Shown here: one piece after another, positions 1 to 8,607 of the stretch | Position numbering within the stretch: position 1 is the first letter of the stretch | How the letters are laid out: every line of letters starts with the position of its first letter | Assembly (NCBI GenBank): GCA_907163375.1 | Contig: CAJQUW010016966.1 | Coordinates: 1-64,000 of the forward strand | DNA length: 64,000 nt | Origin: Prostheceraeus crozeri | Lineage: Eukaryota > Platyhelminthes > Polycladida > Euryleptidae | Direction of reading: 5' to 3' | Program-made: the position numbers and the translations under genes | Notes under the pieces: generated by a model | What the model saw: only the letters and a program-made list of their open reading frames with translations | Database searches by the model: none | Told to the model about the DNA's origin: nothing

Positions 1-164
1 ATTTAGATCTGTTTTTCAAAAGTTTTCATGTAATCCATCTTCTAATGAAAAGATGATTTGTATGTTCTACAATGATTTGAAACAAAAAGCATCACGTTGG
101 AACAAAAATTGTTTTTATTTTACAATCCCTTGGTTATGTACACACTCGATTAGATAGTCTATAA

Positions 165-424
165 TTATTTTCAGATATATTCCAATATTGGCGCAGATGT
201 ACGTGTGGGAGATGTTGAAGCTCCACTTTTAGCAATGATACCCTACCAACCAAAACGCAATAGTACTCTATCTGAGCATGCTTTTCAGAAAGTGCATTAT
301 ACAAACTTGAAATCAGACTATATACCAAAATTAATATTGCAATTTATGACGATGCTGGTGCGTTGATTCCTTTTCATAAAGATGCTGTGACAAGTATCAC
401 ACTCCATTTTCGAATGAAGAATTA
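165..424 (+). pseudogene. Polinton structural-protein gene, C-terminal part
   Basis: Conceptual translation gives motifs such as VGDVEAPLLAMIP and, close to the end, a D-D-x-G-x-x-x-P-F stretch finishing in ITLHFR and a stop. That ending is the typical C-terminus of a Polinton/adintovirus late protein (family related to the C. elegans transposon-derived protein F54H12.2), as I recall the family. The gene is broken and its start may be left of the window or eroded. It lies directly upstream of the next structural gene on the same strand. Confidence 0.55.
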
Positions 425-434
425 ATGCAAAAGT

Positions 435-1730
435 GTGGAAATATATGTTTCCAATGTGAATGATATGGAAAGTGAAAACAAGGATTCGTTTCTAATTTAC
501 TTATCCAGTAATGCTTCTATGAATAAATTTCCCAATAGTGAACCATCAGACTATCGAGTAGAATTGAATCGTCCATTACTTCAAGAAGGGGAATGGGAAG
601 TAGGTGTTTCCAGCATTTGTTATGATAGTAATATTCAGAATGTGAATGAGTTGGAAGAAATGGTATTGACTCCTCGCACCCATGATGGAATAACGATGAA
701 TAATGCATTCAAGTTTTCATACAATTTGACATCAGGTGGAAAGTGGAATTATGAATGGAATCAGTTAGAATCAGATTATTATGGATCATCAGATGAAGAT
801 AAAATCATTAAGGCATTCAATAGTGGCAATGCTTCTATTATAAAAAATCATGGTCAGAAAGTTTATAAGTTTCCTGTCTATGAATGGCACGGGAGACACT
901 TCCATCGCTTTCACTCTCTTACTAAAGGTCTTGCATTGAGGTTGGATAATGAATTCTATCCACATCTCTGTTTTGGACACAGTCTGCATCTGACATCAAT
1001 GGCTATTGCAAATGTTACAAAAATCTATTCAAACCGAATATACAAATTTCATTATAAATTTGAAATATTTGATGAAGATGTTGTAGAATGTGAAGAACGC
1101 ATCATTTTCAAAAGGCGTGGTGTCAAGCGTTTGACACTTATTGAGTTAGTAAAACGATGGAATGAGACTGTGGGCAGGAAGTATGGAGAGAAAGTCATGG
1201 CTCGGAAGGATAAGTTGGTTATTCAGAAATATAATGATAAACTTACAGTATATTTCTCTCCAACCTTGCGTCATTTTGTAGGACATGTATCGCCTATTAT
1301 TGGAAGCGGTTTGGTTTATGCTTCTCATGAATACCACACTAAAGCTGATTCAGTTTATGATGAATGGTGGGTGGACATCTATGGTGATCGTATCAAGAAA
1401 ATTTACCAATCTTATCAAGAAACTAAAGTTAGTATCAATACAATGCCGCGTCTATACAAAACAGTTGAAAACTTTATTCGTGTCATAAATCCATATATAC
1501 AACATAAGTTGAAGCAAGTGTTGAAAAGTAGATATGATGCAAATGCACATCACATTTCGTTTTCAATTAAAAATCAAAGTGCTGTTCTGAAGCTGGGTCA
1601 TCACATTCAATGTCAATTGAGTAAAAATTTGAAAAAATGCTTTGGTTTTTCATTGCTAAAAGATAAGTTTGCTACTTCATGCACGATTGGTGTAGGAATA
1701 CCAATGACACTTGCTAAACATGAACATTGA
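435..1730 (+). CDS. Polinton late/structural protein, 431 aa
   Basis: An uninterrupted 431-codon frame. Residues about 18-60 read as a stretch with SNASMNKFPNSEPSDYRVEL followed by EGEWEVGVSSI. This strongly recalls the N-terminal signature (small polar strand, then a P/F/L strand, then W-E-V-G) of the uncharacterised structural protein found in most animal Polintons and adintoviruses. The remainder is rich in aromatic and basic residues and has no membrane segment. The ATG at 435 lies 11 bases after the previous gene's stop, and the next frame starts at 1720, overlapping this gene's end by 11 bases. That is tight viral-style packing. Role inferred from family: a particle protein. The translation looks whole. 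Confidence 0.75.
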   Translation: MEIYVSNVNDMESENKDSFLIYLSSNASMNKFPNSEPSDYRVELNRPLLQEGEWEVGVSSICYDSNIQNVNELEEMVLTPRTHDGITMNNAFKFSYNLTSGGKWNYEWNQLESDYYGSSDEDKIIKAFNSGNASIIKNHGQKVYKFPVYEWHGRHFHRFHSLTKGLALRLDNEFYPHLCFGHSLHLTSMAIANVTKIYSNRIYKFHYKFEIFDEDVVECEERIIFKRRGVKRLTLIELVKRWNETVGRKYGEKVMARKDKLVIQKYNDKLTVYFSPTLRHFVGHVSPIIGSGLVYASHEYHTKADSVYDEWWVDIYGDRIKKIYQSYQETKVSINTMPRLYKTVENFIRVINPYIQHKLKQVLKSRYDANAHHISFSIKNQSAVLKLGHHIQCQLSKNLKKCFGFSLLKDKFATSCTIGVGIPMTLAKHEH

Positions 1731-1992
1731 ACAACATCTCTACATTCAAAGCGATCTGATTTCACCTATTTCTCTTGGTGAGAAAAAAGAATACATTTTA
1801 CGCAATTTCATTCATGATAGAGACGCTTCCAATGGAATCGTTGAAAAGTTGTAGAAACCTGTTTTCTACCATCTTGTCATCAAACAAACTATCCCGTCTA
1901 TTTCTCTCAAAATTACAAATGGTTTACATCAGTGCATCCATGTGAAGGATACTAAATCCCTCATAACTTTAGTACTTCGGGAAACAAAGTAA
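1720..1992 (+). pseudogene. Small Polinton structural gene, remnant
   Basis: An ATG at 1720 overlaps the end of the 431-aa gene. The translation ends in a stretch with PSISLKITNG, then about 15 residues on, ITLVLRETK and stop. This parallels the ISI/DDxG/VTLHFR ending of the gene at 165-424, so it is probably another protein of the same structural cassette. It is broken, with about one break. No catalytic motif is visible, and its exact Polinton name cannot be given from sequence alone. Confidence 0.4.
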
Positions 1993-2345
1993 CGTCAATG
2001 TAAAATTTTATTGAAATAAAAATATATGTATGAAAAAGTGTTTTGAAGAAGCGTTGACAAGGTGGGAAAGTCTTTCCACATATATAGTGGGAATGTGCTG
2101 ACTGTAGGCATATATTCACAAGGAAGTGCAATCTAAAGCGATGCATAAAGCAACAATGAATATTAACAAAAAAATCATCAAAATACTGATTTAAGAATGA
2201 ATCCATTTGCACATCTCCTGAATGTGGTAGTGTGAGTTTAGTTTTTTTGGGTGGTGATATGTTTGTGCCAGGATGTCCATGTGGAAGAGATATGTTATGT
2301 CCTATCCAACACCTCTTATCCTCCCACGCTGAAAGTGCTCGCTTC

Positions 2346-5300
2346 CTAAATGTATGATGTTTTTACCTCATGTGTCTTTGATTTTAAGATGGTCATGTTT
2401 ACAAGTGTTATGTTCTTCTTTATGTAGGCCATCTTATAGACCCTATGCTTCATATTTGCAACAATCGACTTAGATATGACTTTTACGCGCTTAATACCGT
2501 CACTGTAGTCTTTCGGTTTCATAGAATACATTTTAGGACGAAGAAGAATCATTTCCCTAATTTCCTTTCCTGCCATTTCATCTTTAAAGCATCCTAATTT
2601 TGCTTTATTTTTAGTAGAGCATAGTGGGTGATCTGTAGGATAATTTCATGTATTAAAATATTTTTCTAAAGATTTTCCTACCTCATTGAAATTTAACTCT
2701 TTCTAAGCAGCGATACTTAAAAAGAAACTGTCGGTATCACCGCCAGCAAACGCACGTCTTTAATTAGAGGGCATGGTTTTAATATTCTATAGAAGAGTTG
2801 ATACATTTCAAGCTTGGAATAATCTAAGACAGCTTGTCCAATGTAGATGGGCTTGCACACCTCTACTTCTGATTTTATCATTTTAACACCAACCAACTCA
2901 TCATCTATAATGTCTCTATCAATAAAGAGAGTTGATATCGCTAACTTTTGAAATTTATCATTATGTTTCACAAGTTCATAGTTAACACGCTTTCTAACGT
3001 CCTCCATCGTCTAACCAAAAAGACTATTATTCTTATATTTATAGAAATCCTTTTCAAAATTATTTTGGCCTAGTGCACGTTTCTGGCTGTTATTATCAAC
3101 ATAAGTTTCAGAAAGGCTTTCTGTCTAAATTTGATAATGCGGTGAACTGTTTTTAAAATCATTCCCATTTCTAAATAAAATTTTAAGATGCTTAAGTGAA
3201 CTAGATAGTTTTCCTTATCAAATTGAGTAAGCAAAAGTTTGCGGCAAGGCCTATACTTGGGCTGTCCGCTTCCTTCAAAATCTTGATGAAATTGTTTCAT
3301 AAAGTCCGAAAACATATCTTCAGTCACTTCGCCTGATTCGGGTGCAAGTGGAAAATCCACAGTTCTATTTTTAATACTATTTGGATAGATAAGATCTATC
3401 TCAAAATAACATCCCCAATCACCATCATCTGGAATAGCTAGTATGTTTGAAAGGTTGGAGAAATGCTGAATTTCATTATCACCCACCCAACCAGCTAAAC
3501 ACAGAGTGAGTAGAGGTTTGGACAGTGAACTGCCATATAAATTATTATGGTCACAGTACTTCTTAAATTTATGTACTTCTTAATTTATTTCTTAAAACGA
3601 AATCATTTTTAAATTTGTCTATTGATGGAAGAGAAGTCTCACTAAGTTTAGAAATGTTATCAAAGTATGCATATGGAAACACTCCTTTGTGTGTGATGAC
3701 TTCATCCGTCAAGCTAGGAAATGGCTCTTCAAATTTTGAGTTAGTGGAAGAGACTTAGGATTTTGAACGAGAGATGCTAGTGATGAAGCCATGAATTGAC
3801 AGGAATCTAAAAGTATTATATCAAAATCGACTGTCTTATTTTCTTTAGTTTTGTCAACTGCTACTTTTGCTGTCATGGCCATGAACTTTTCTCTCGTTTG
3901 AGCTATTGCACTTCACTTCCACTCTCTCATTTTTCCTAACCCCCTTTATTGTCATATTACTGTCATAACCTTTAAAGTTATGACAAAAAACGGGTAGAGT
4001 ACGCCGTTTCAGTCTCAGTGAAAAATTAAATTTTGTACATCGAGCGTTTCTAAGTTTGCCAGTGATGTGATCATGGTTGCGCACTTTCTTGATTTTATCT
4101 TCATCAAACGTTTTATTACATTTTGGGAAGACTTTACAACTTTCAAATTTTACTTGATCATCTGCTGACATATTCAATGATCAGCGTTGAAGTTCACTAT
4201 CATATTTTGGCTGAAATTTTACAGCGCTTTCGAGGAATTGTAAGAATTTATGTATACAACCCTCGCCTTGCCAGACGTGCATTTTATTATTTTTTTTGAA
4301 GTAATCATGCCATGCCTCATGACATGATATGCCTGCCGCGTTGTGGGTGTTATCATCAATGTAGCATTCGATGTCAGCATAGATGACACGAAGAGGACTT
4401 AATTCATCACCTTTCTCTCTATATGAAAACTCTCTATCTTTGGGCATGCATTCTATTTGCAGTCTACTTCGCTTACACCATTAATAATGTGTTTCAAATT
4501 TATCTTTTGACCAGAAGGGGTGCATACAACGGTCACACATGAAATACTTTTCTCTTCTAGATGTTAAGTGGGAATATAGTCGAGTCATTTTAGGAATACC
4601 ACAGTAATGCCAATTTTCACTATCATTTTCATATACTAGTAAGAGATTGACTACCCGATCAAAAGTTGATGAACGGTTGTTGTAACGCACACCTTTAAGC
4701 CCCTCTTGCCAGATGTGAACAGCTATTTTAATTTGATTTTATTTTTCAAATGTCTCTATATCTTTAAACTTCATGTCTTCGCTATTGCAGTCATCAAACT
4801 TCGATTCATTCTCCCATTCATGATATTTGCTTCTACGGAAACGGCTGTTCTGTACATTATGATAGTGGACAATAGATAATACCGCATACTTAAAACACTT
4901 CACAATCAACAGAAACGACTGCCTTCTTAGCTCTTAACGTTCTTGGAAGATTGAAGGAGCCTCGACCACGGTAATTTTCTAATAGAGAAATTTTAAACAT
5001 GGCAGATTCTATGCGATCAGCGCTCGTTAAATTTATAAATATTTGATTTCAGTCCTTAGATGTGAAAATTTAACCAAGCTTCTTTATCGACTACCTTTGT
5101 AGCAGGAGAGGAGGGTATGTAAAACATCAACCGCTTTACTATTTCACCAGTATGATAATCGACTTTAACATATTTTATTTTAAGGTAGATGAGCGCTTTT
5201 ATTCTAAACTGCTCTAAATTGTGAAAAAGCGCATCTATCAATGTTAAATTTTGATGGAACCACTCCGGAAAATCAGTAATAGTTTCTGAGGATTCCATAT

Positions 5301-5650
5301 GGTAATTTCTCACTACATTATTGAGTGATACTTCAGTTAGTCGAATAGAGGAGGTGCTGTTGCTATAACTATCATTTGTGTGTATGTGTGGTCAAGTCTA
5401 TGTGAAGATAATTCAAAACCTGTTTCAAAAGATTGGAAACAAAAGTCACAAGTAAAGAAGATATGTTGAATAGAATCATCCTCACCTCGGGTGATTGATG
5501 ATGGTTTGGGTTGGCACACACGTTGTCTGATGTGTCGGGTGAGATCGCGCTTCCTCGTAAATATATGCCCACAATCAGCACATGTTTTGGATGCTTCCCA
5601 CGACTGCACACTTGAGTTGGAACTGTCATCATCTGGAGGAGAAATCATTA
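2346..5650 (-). pseudogene. polB: Protein-primed DNA polymerase B of Polinton (fossil)
   Basis: The minus strand carries, in N-to-C order, a C2H2 zinc-finger region (C-x2-C...H-x3-H type, near 5590-5500), a second Cys-rich segment with CDRCMHPFWSKDKFETH near 4500, an exonuclease-type VIYADIECYID motif (near 4390), an HNH-like NHDHITGKLRNARC stretch (near 4070) followed by PVFCHNFKGYDS, then the YPLAPE-type and polymerase palm/thumb stretches (3480-3070) and a C-terminal MEDVRKRVN stretch near 3000 that is typical of Polinton PolB. Together these identify the replicative polymerase. It would copy the element's DNA from a terminal-protein primer. The frame is broken in several places. Good GT and AG splice-like sites lie at its 5' end (5700-5830), consistent with an intron-containing leader. 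Confidence 0.85.
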
Positions 5651-5659
5651 TGTCATCCT

Positions 5660-6097
5660 TATTGAAGTCATAATTTATTTTTACAACCTACCTTCACTCA
5701 ACAGTTGTAAAGCTTCCTCGAGAAGGGAGCGCTTTGATGATGAAGTAGATGCCTGAAATTGAGAAAGATGCTATCAACCAAACGTTTAAGGGAGATGACT
5801 GATGAAATCTTTAACTTACCACTTTAAAGAAATTAAGTCAAAATCTGATACTATCATAGTCAGAATATGGTAATTGACTCAAACCAAAATAGGATACATC
5901 AGCAACGTTAGATTATATTTGAGTGGAGAGAAAAACTCCCTTAGTGTTAATATATATCTCAAATATCCAATGAAAGCTAGTCTATTTTCCCTTTTATATA
6001 CTCCCATACTCAACATTCATTGGCTATTCATTTTGATTGGTTGCTTGCTTATATTTAGGGACCAAGAAATCAAGTCTATGGCATACATTTCAAAGTC
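5660..6097. promoter_or_regulatory. Divergent intergenic region with TATA box (+ at 5992-6001)
   Basis: This region separates the minus-strand polymerase from the plus-strand gene at 6098. On + there is TTTTATATAC at 5992-6001, then an ATTGGCT box and a second GATTGG at about 6030-6050, and the ATG at 6098. On - the polymerase leader with splice-like sites occupies 5700-5830. The layout fits one shared regulatory block feeding both directions. Inference from motif position only. Confidence 0.4.
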
Positions 6098-6514
6098 ATG
6101 GATTCACCATCAACTCTCTCGCATGAATCACCAGTGTCTGCATCAAGCATGCCAACTTGTCCTCCCGCTCCGAAAAAGGCAACGGTGGAGAAACAGAGAA
6201 GGCTGGATGATATTCCAAAGTTGGAATTACCATCTCTAGCGGAGCAGGAAGAGTTAGAAATGATTTATGTGCGATGGAAATACCTGCTTTACAACCAGGA
6301 AGATGTAAAAACGAAAACTGACATTAACCTTCTCCATGATATACGGAGATGGTACAGTCCATCATCCCAACCCCGGAATGAAGTGGAATGGAATTACATC
6401 TATGGTGTGTTGGTCGCGGCAGAGGAACGATTAAGGCAGTTGAAGTGCAACTGCAGTGGTTGTGAGAATTTATGGGACAATGTGACTTCCGAAGAACTTT
6501 TGAAGTATTTGTAA
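6098..6514 (+). CDS. Unrecognised 138-aa protein
   Basis: A 138-codon frame from the ATG at 6098. The first 30 residues are Ser/Pro rich. Residues about 45-115 look helical and charged, and a compact Cys cluster (CNCSGCENLW) sits about 20 residues before the end. There is no signal peptide and no membrane helix. An AATAAA lies at 6522-6527, eight bases after the stop, followed by a T/G-rich stretch, so the mRNA would have almost no 3' UTR. A TATA box lies about 100 bases upstream. I do not recognise the family. Its position next to a Polinton polymerase and its compact signals suggest an accessory gene of the virus-like element. A lineage-specific host gene is the alternative. Confidence 0.55.
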   Translation: MDSPSTLSHESPVSASSMPTCPPAPKKATVEKQRRLDDIPKLELPSLAEQEELEMIYVRWKYLLYNQEDVKTKTDINLLHDIRRWYSPSSQPRNEVEWNYIYGVLVAAEERLRQLKCNCSGCENLWDNVTSEELLKYL

Positions 6515-6772
6515 ATTTCTTAATAAATGTCTATTTGCTTCATCTGTCTGTTTTCACTTATTTCTGGGTAATGTAACATACATAATCATTAACATCATAG
6601 TGAAAATCTGATCATTTGACAGCTCAGTGTAAATCATACCAGTTGATGATAGACACAATCATTTTTTCCTAAGTACTACCTCTATCACTGAGGATAAATT
6701 ATAGAGGGATTGAATATCAAAAACAGAGACATGTAGTTCTTTAGATTTATTTACAATTGAAGCACATATACT

Positions 6773-6982
6773 TTATAGCGATGAAAAGGCAAGTGGAGGA
6801 ACCTTTAAGTCATTGTAGACTTTGTAGCACCTTGGTCGTTTTGGGGCATCGGGCGCTCTTCTCACGCGCGTTGTTTTCGATGTCCACTCTTCATCTATCC
6901 AGACAATTCTTACAGTCTTGCCTTTGTCACAAGTCTCCTTCTGATCACACTTGTCTTCATTACACCACTCATTGACGATCAC
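6773..6982 (-). CDS. Small Cys-containing protein, left copy (69 aa)
   Basis: Minus-strand frame of 69 codons. It shares about 55 C-terminal residues with the gene at 7177-7398, differing at only a few positions in that shared part, but its first 11-12 residues (MIVNEWCNEDK) differ. The shared part has the pattern C-D-x3-T-C-D-K-G-K, a W-x-D-E-E-W segment and a Pro/Arg-rich tail ending RPRCYKVY, then a few extra residues. No TATA box at a convincing distance is obvious on this side, so it may be a truncated copy. Function unknown. Confidence 0.35.
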   Translation of the reverse strand: MIVNEWCNEDKCDQKETCDKGKTVRIVWIDEEWTSKTTRVRRAPDAPKRPRCYKVYNDLKVPPLAFSSL

Positions 6983-7131
6983 AAAATTACATGGTGTTTC
7001 TGATTTTTGCCATCCTGGCGTGCTAGTTCGTATAATGTGAATAAGAGTGCTACAATCTTCCGACTTATGTATTCTTCACCTAAATTAGAATCATTCTGAT
7101 TGGTTGTTGAGGAATTCACTGTTGAAAACCA

Positions 7132-7139
7132 TATAAAAG
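7132..7139 (+). promoter_or_regulatory. TATA box of the 73-aa gene
   Basis: TATAAAAG at 7132-7139, with an inverted CCAAT (ATTGG) at about 7099, lies 38 bases upstream of the ATG at 7177. The same spacing of TATA to ATG recurs for the minus-strand genes at 8405 and 9754. Confidence 0.55.
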
Positions 7140-7176
7140 TCAGAAAATTGAAACACTTCTCATTCTCATCTATCTC

Positions 7177-7398
7177 ATGATGGAAGGTATATCTCTCGCC
7201 TTAGAGATCTTCTGCAAAATCTTTGAAGTGGTCGACGAGTGGGATGAAGACTGTGATCAGAAGGAGACTTGTGACAAAGGCAAGACTGTAAGAATTGTCT
7301 GGATAGATGAAGAGTGGACACCGAAAACAACGCGCGTTAGAAGTGCGCCCGATGTCCCAAAACGACCAAGGTGCTACAAAGTCTACAAGATGACTTAA
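7177..7398 (+). CDS. Small Cys-containing protein, right copy (73 aa)
   Basis: A 73-codon frame from the first of two adjacent ATG codons. The N-terminus (MMEGISLALEIFCKIFEVV) is amphipathic to hydrophobic. It is followed by an acidic stretch, a C-x5-C pair within CDQKETCDKGK, a W-rich segment and a basic C-terminus. TATAAAAG 38 bases upstream makes this the copy most likely to be transcribed. A polyadenylation-like AAATAAA lies about 120 bases past the stop. The protein is not recognised. Size, charge and context would fit a viral accessory or DNA-binding peptide, but that is inference only. Confidence 0.5.
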   Translation: MMEGISLALEIFCKIFEVVDEWDEDCDQKETCDKGKTVRIVWIDEEWTPKTTRVRSAPDVPKRPRCYKVYKMT

Positions 7399-7619
7399 AG
7401 GACCAAGATGACTTAAAGGTTCTTCCACTAGACTTTTCCTCGCTATAAAGTATATGTGCTTCAATTGCAGATAAACCTACATACTACATGTCTTTGTTTT
7501 GCAATGTATTTATCTAGAAATGGAAATAAATGGAGGAAATTAGATATGGGGTTAGTTAACAAATTTCTTATCGGTCTACTTTTCTATCAAAAGAGATCGC
7601 ACCATTAGAGAAGATAGAA

Positions 7620-7980
7620 AGTGATTTTGTAGACGTGTGGCGTAAGAGTGGCCTCCCATTTCATCCCTCCATCATTCGGCCTCAATGATAGAGGCAGTTC
7701 CTATGGCTCATGGCCATTCTCAGTAAACGTTGGCAATGGAGAATTTAAAAAGTAACCTGTGGCAGATAGCTAAGACTCAACTGATTGGCGTTCAAAGTGC
7801 CACGTTGAGAACTGTGTCAAATGCCCAACATGAGTTGCCCCAGAGGTTTCGGTCTGAAATATGACACACTCCCTTGCCACACTTATCACTACGATATCAT
7901 CCGCTGTCTCAAGAGAGATCGCCCACCAACAGGAACAATTATACCGAACTCCTCCTTAACATGCAACGTTTAAGTTGACT
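7620..7980 (+). other. Possible coding remnant, unrecognised
   Basis: GC content rises here, and two plus-strand stretches translate without interruption into ordinary-looking protein (around 7650-7745, with GSSYGSWPFSVNVGNG, and around 7750-7860). No start, domain or family can be assigned. It may be a decayed gene of the neighbouring virus-like block. Confidence 0.25.
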
Positions 7981-8019
7981 GATAGCAGATACAACTTTGT
8001 GATTTTATTTTTTGTTTGT

Positions 8020-8078
8020 GTGATAGATTCAGTCAGACCGAAGTCTGTCCAGGGCAAACCACGTGGAGGTACTATCAT
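8020..8078 (-). promoter_or_regulatory. 59-nt hairpin module, copy 1
   Basis: On the minus strand the 59 bases are closed by a 6-7-bp terminal stem (TGATAG with CTATCA) and contain a perfect CAGAC-TTCG-GTCTG hairpin with the extra-stable UUCG tetraloop. The same module, differing at only a few bases, lies at 8491-8549. Each copy sits 12-16 bases downstream of a histone-type stem-loop. It could be part of the 3'-end signal or a separate small structured RNA. Confidence 0.6.
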
Positions 8079-8094
8079 ATTTTTACTCCATGGT

Positions 8095-8110
8095 GGTCTT
8101 TAAAAAGACC
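8095..8110 (-). terminator. Histone-type mRNA 3' stem-loop, copy 1
   Basis: Read on the minus strand, GGTCTT-TTTA-AAGACC is preceded by CAAC and followed by ACCA. This fits the metazoan replication-dependent histone stem-loop (6-bp stem starting GG and ending CC, 4-base U-rich loop, CAAC/CCAAA before and ACCA after). It begins 29 bases after a TAA stop at 8140 in the frame assigned to the upstream minus-strand gene. A purine-rich GGAG run follows, where a U7-binding element would lie. Neither neighbouring gene encodes a histone. Confidence 0.6.
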
Positions 8111-8139
8111 GTTGATTCGTTCTCGGGAAATGAATAGAC

Positions 8140-8405
8140 TTAGGTTTGGCCGATTTCGCTGAGAGAGACTTGTAATCTCTCTGTGTCAGCGGCATCGACC
8201 TCCTCTACTATAAACTGACTGTTAGAGGGCGGTATATACCCCCACTCTGTTGAATTGGTATTATCATCAGTTGTTGATGAGCAATTCGAGCAAGACTGTT
8301 GTAGACTCGCTCTCGCTCCTCTATCTGTAGAAACTCAATAAATAAATTTCTCGGTCTAAGACCAGGCTTGTCAGGAGAGCTGACTGTCGTCTTAGGTGTT
8401 TTCAT
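8140..8405 (-). CDS. Unrecognised small protein with histone-type 3' end
   Basis: TATATAAA lies at 8450-8443, 38 bases before the ATG at 8405, so transcription on minus is plausible. The frame opened by the ATG begins MKTPKTTVSSPDKP and runs to 8208. A second frame runs to a TAA at 8140, ending VSLSEIGQT, and contains acidic and polar residues with a NCSS..DDN segment. This stop is the same distance (29 bases) from the stem-loop as in the next gene, so the 3' frame is probably the used C-terminus and a short intron is likely. An acceptor-like TTTCTACAG lies near 8330, but the donor is weak. No homology is recognised. The element may be virus-like; a host gene cannot be excluded. Confidence 0.45.
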
Positions 8406-8490
8406 GATGGAGTATAGAATGAAAATAAAAGAGAGGCAATGGTTTATATACCCCTCTGACACAAAGACATGACTCAGTCTTTCTAATTAT

Positions 8491-8549
8491 GTGATAGATT
8501 CAGTCAGACCGAAGTCTGTCCAGAGCAAACCACGAGGAGGTACTATCAC
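8491..8549 (-). promoter_or_regulatory. 59-nt hairpin module, copy 2
   Basis: Same module as at 8020-8078. Here the closing stem is a perfect 7 bp (GTGATAG at 8491-8497 with CTATCAC at 8543-8549), and the inner CAGAC-TTCG-GTCTG hairpin is identical. It lies between the stem-loop of the 8.6-9.75-kb gene and the TATA box (8450-8443) of the next minus-strand gene, so it could act at a 3' end or in a promoter. Confidence 0.6.
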
Positions 8550-8562
8550 TCTTGCTCCGTGT

Positions 8563-8578
8563 GGCTCTTGAAAGAGCC
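8563..8578 (-). terminator. Histone-type mRNA 3' stem-loop, copy 2
   Basis: On minus: GGCTCT-TTCA-AGAGCC, preceded by CCAAAC and followed by ACAC and the purine-rich GGAGCAAGAG. Stem length, GG...CC ends, loop size and flanks all fit the histone stem-loop class. It starts 29 bases after the TAG at 8608 that ends the spliced minus-strand gene upstream. The stem differs from copy 1 at paired positions (GGCTCT/AGAGCC against GGTCTT/AAGACC). The changes are compensatory, which argues that the structure is kept by selection. Confidence 0.62.
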
Positions 8579-8607
8579 GTTTGGGGCGTTCTCGGGATCA
8601 AAAGATC

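Larger units (their letters stand above)
1..5870. mobile_element. Polinton (Maverick) remnant, left end outside window
   Basis: A stretch of virus-like genes on + (about 1-2000) converges on a long minus-strand gene (about 5650-2340) for a protein-primed family B DNA polymerase with an N-terminal C2H2 zinc finger, the polymerase type of Polintons and adintoviruses. The + strand genes resemble the structural (late) proteins that accompany this polymerase in animal Polintons. I see no integrase, packaging ATPase, protease or major capsid gene here; they may lie left of base 1. No terminal repeat was found, so the right border is uncertain, and the small genes at 6.0-9.8 kb could belong to it. 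The polymerase is clearly decayed, with several breaks, whereas the 431-codon gene at 435 reads whole. This suggests a moderately old copy. Confidence 0.82.
6716..7503. repeat. Inverted repeat, two ~260-bp arms around a 260-bp spacer
   Basis: Bases about 6716-6975 are the reverse complement of about 7240-7503 at roughly 90 percent identity by eye. Each arm carries the C-terminal coding part of the same small protein (shared residues CDQKETCDKGKTVRIVW), so the repeat is a gene duplicated head to head. The right arm has an additional 17-18-bp tandem duplication near 7388-7420 (GATGACTTAAAGG occurring twice). The spacer contains the TATA box of the right copy. Confidence 0.85.

Noticed and set aside
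8491-8549. The 59-nt module as a tRNA gene
   Set aside because: The 7-bp closing stem mimics an acceptor stem, but there is no box B (GGTTCGA) or anticodon arm, and the length is too short for a nuclear tRNA.
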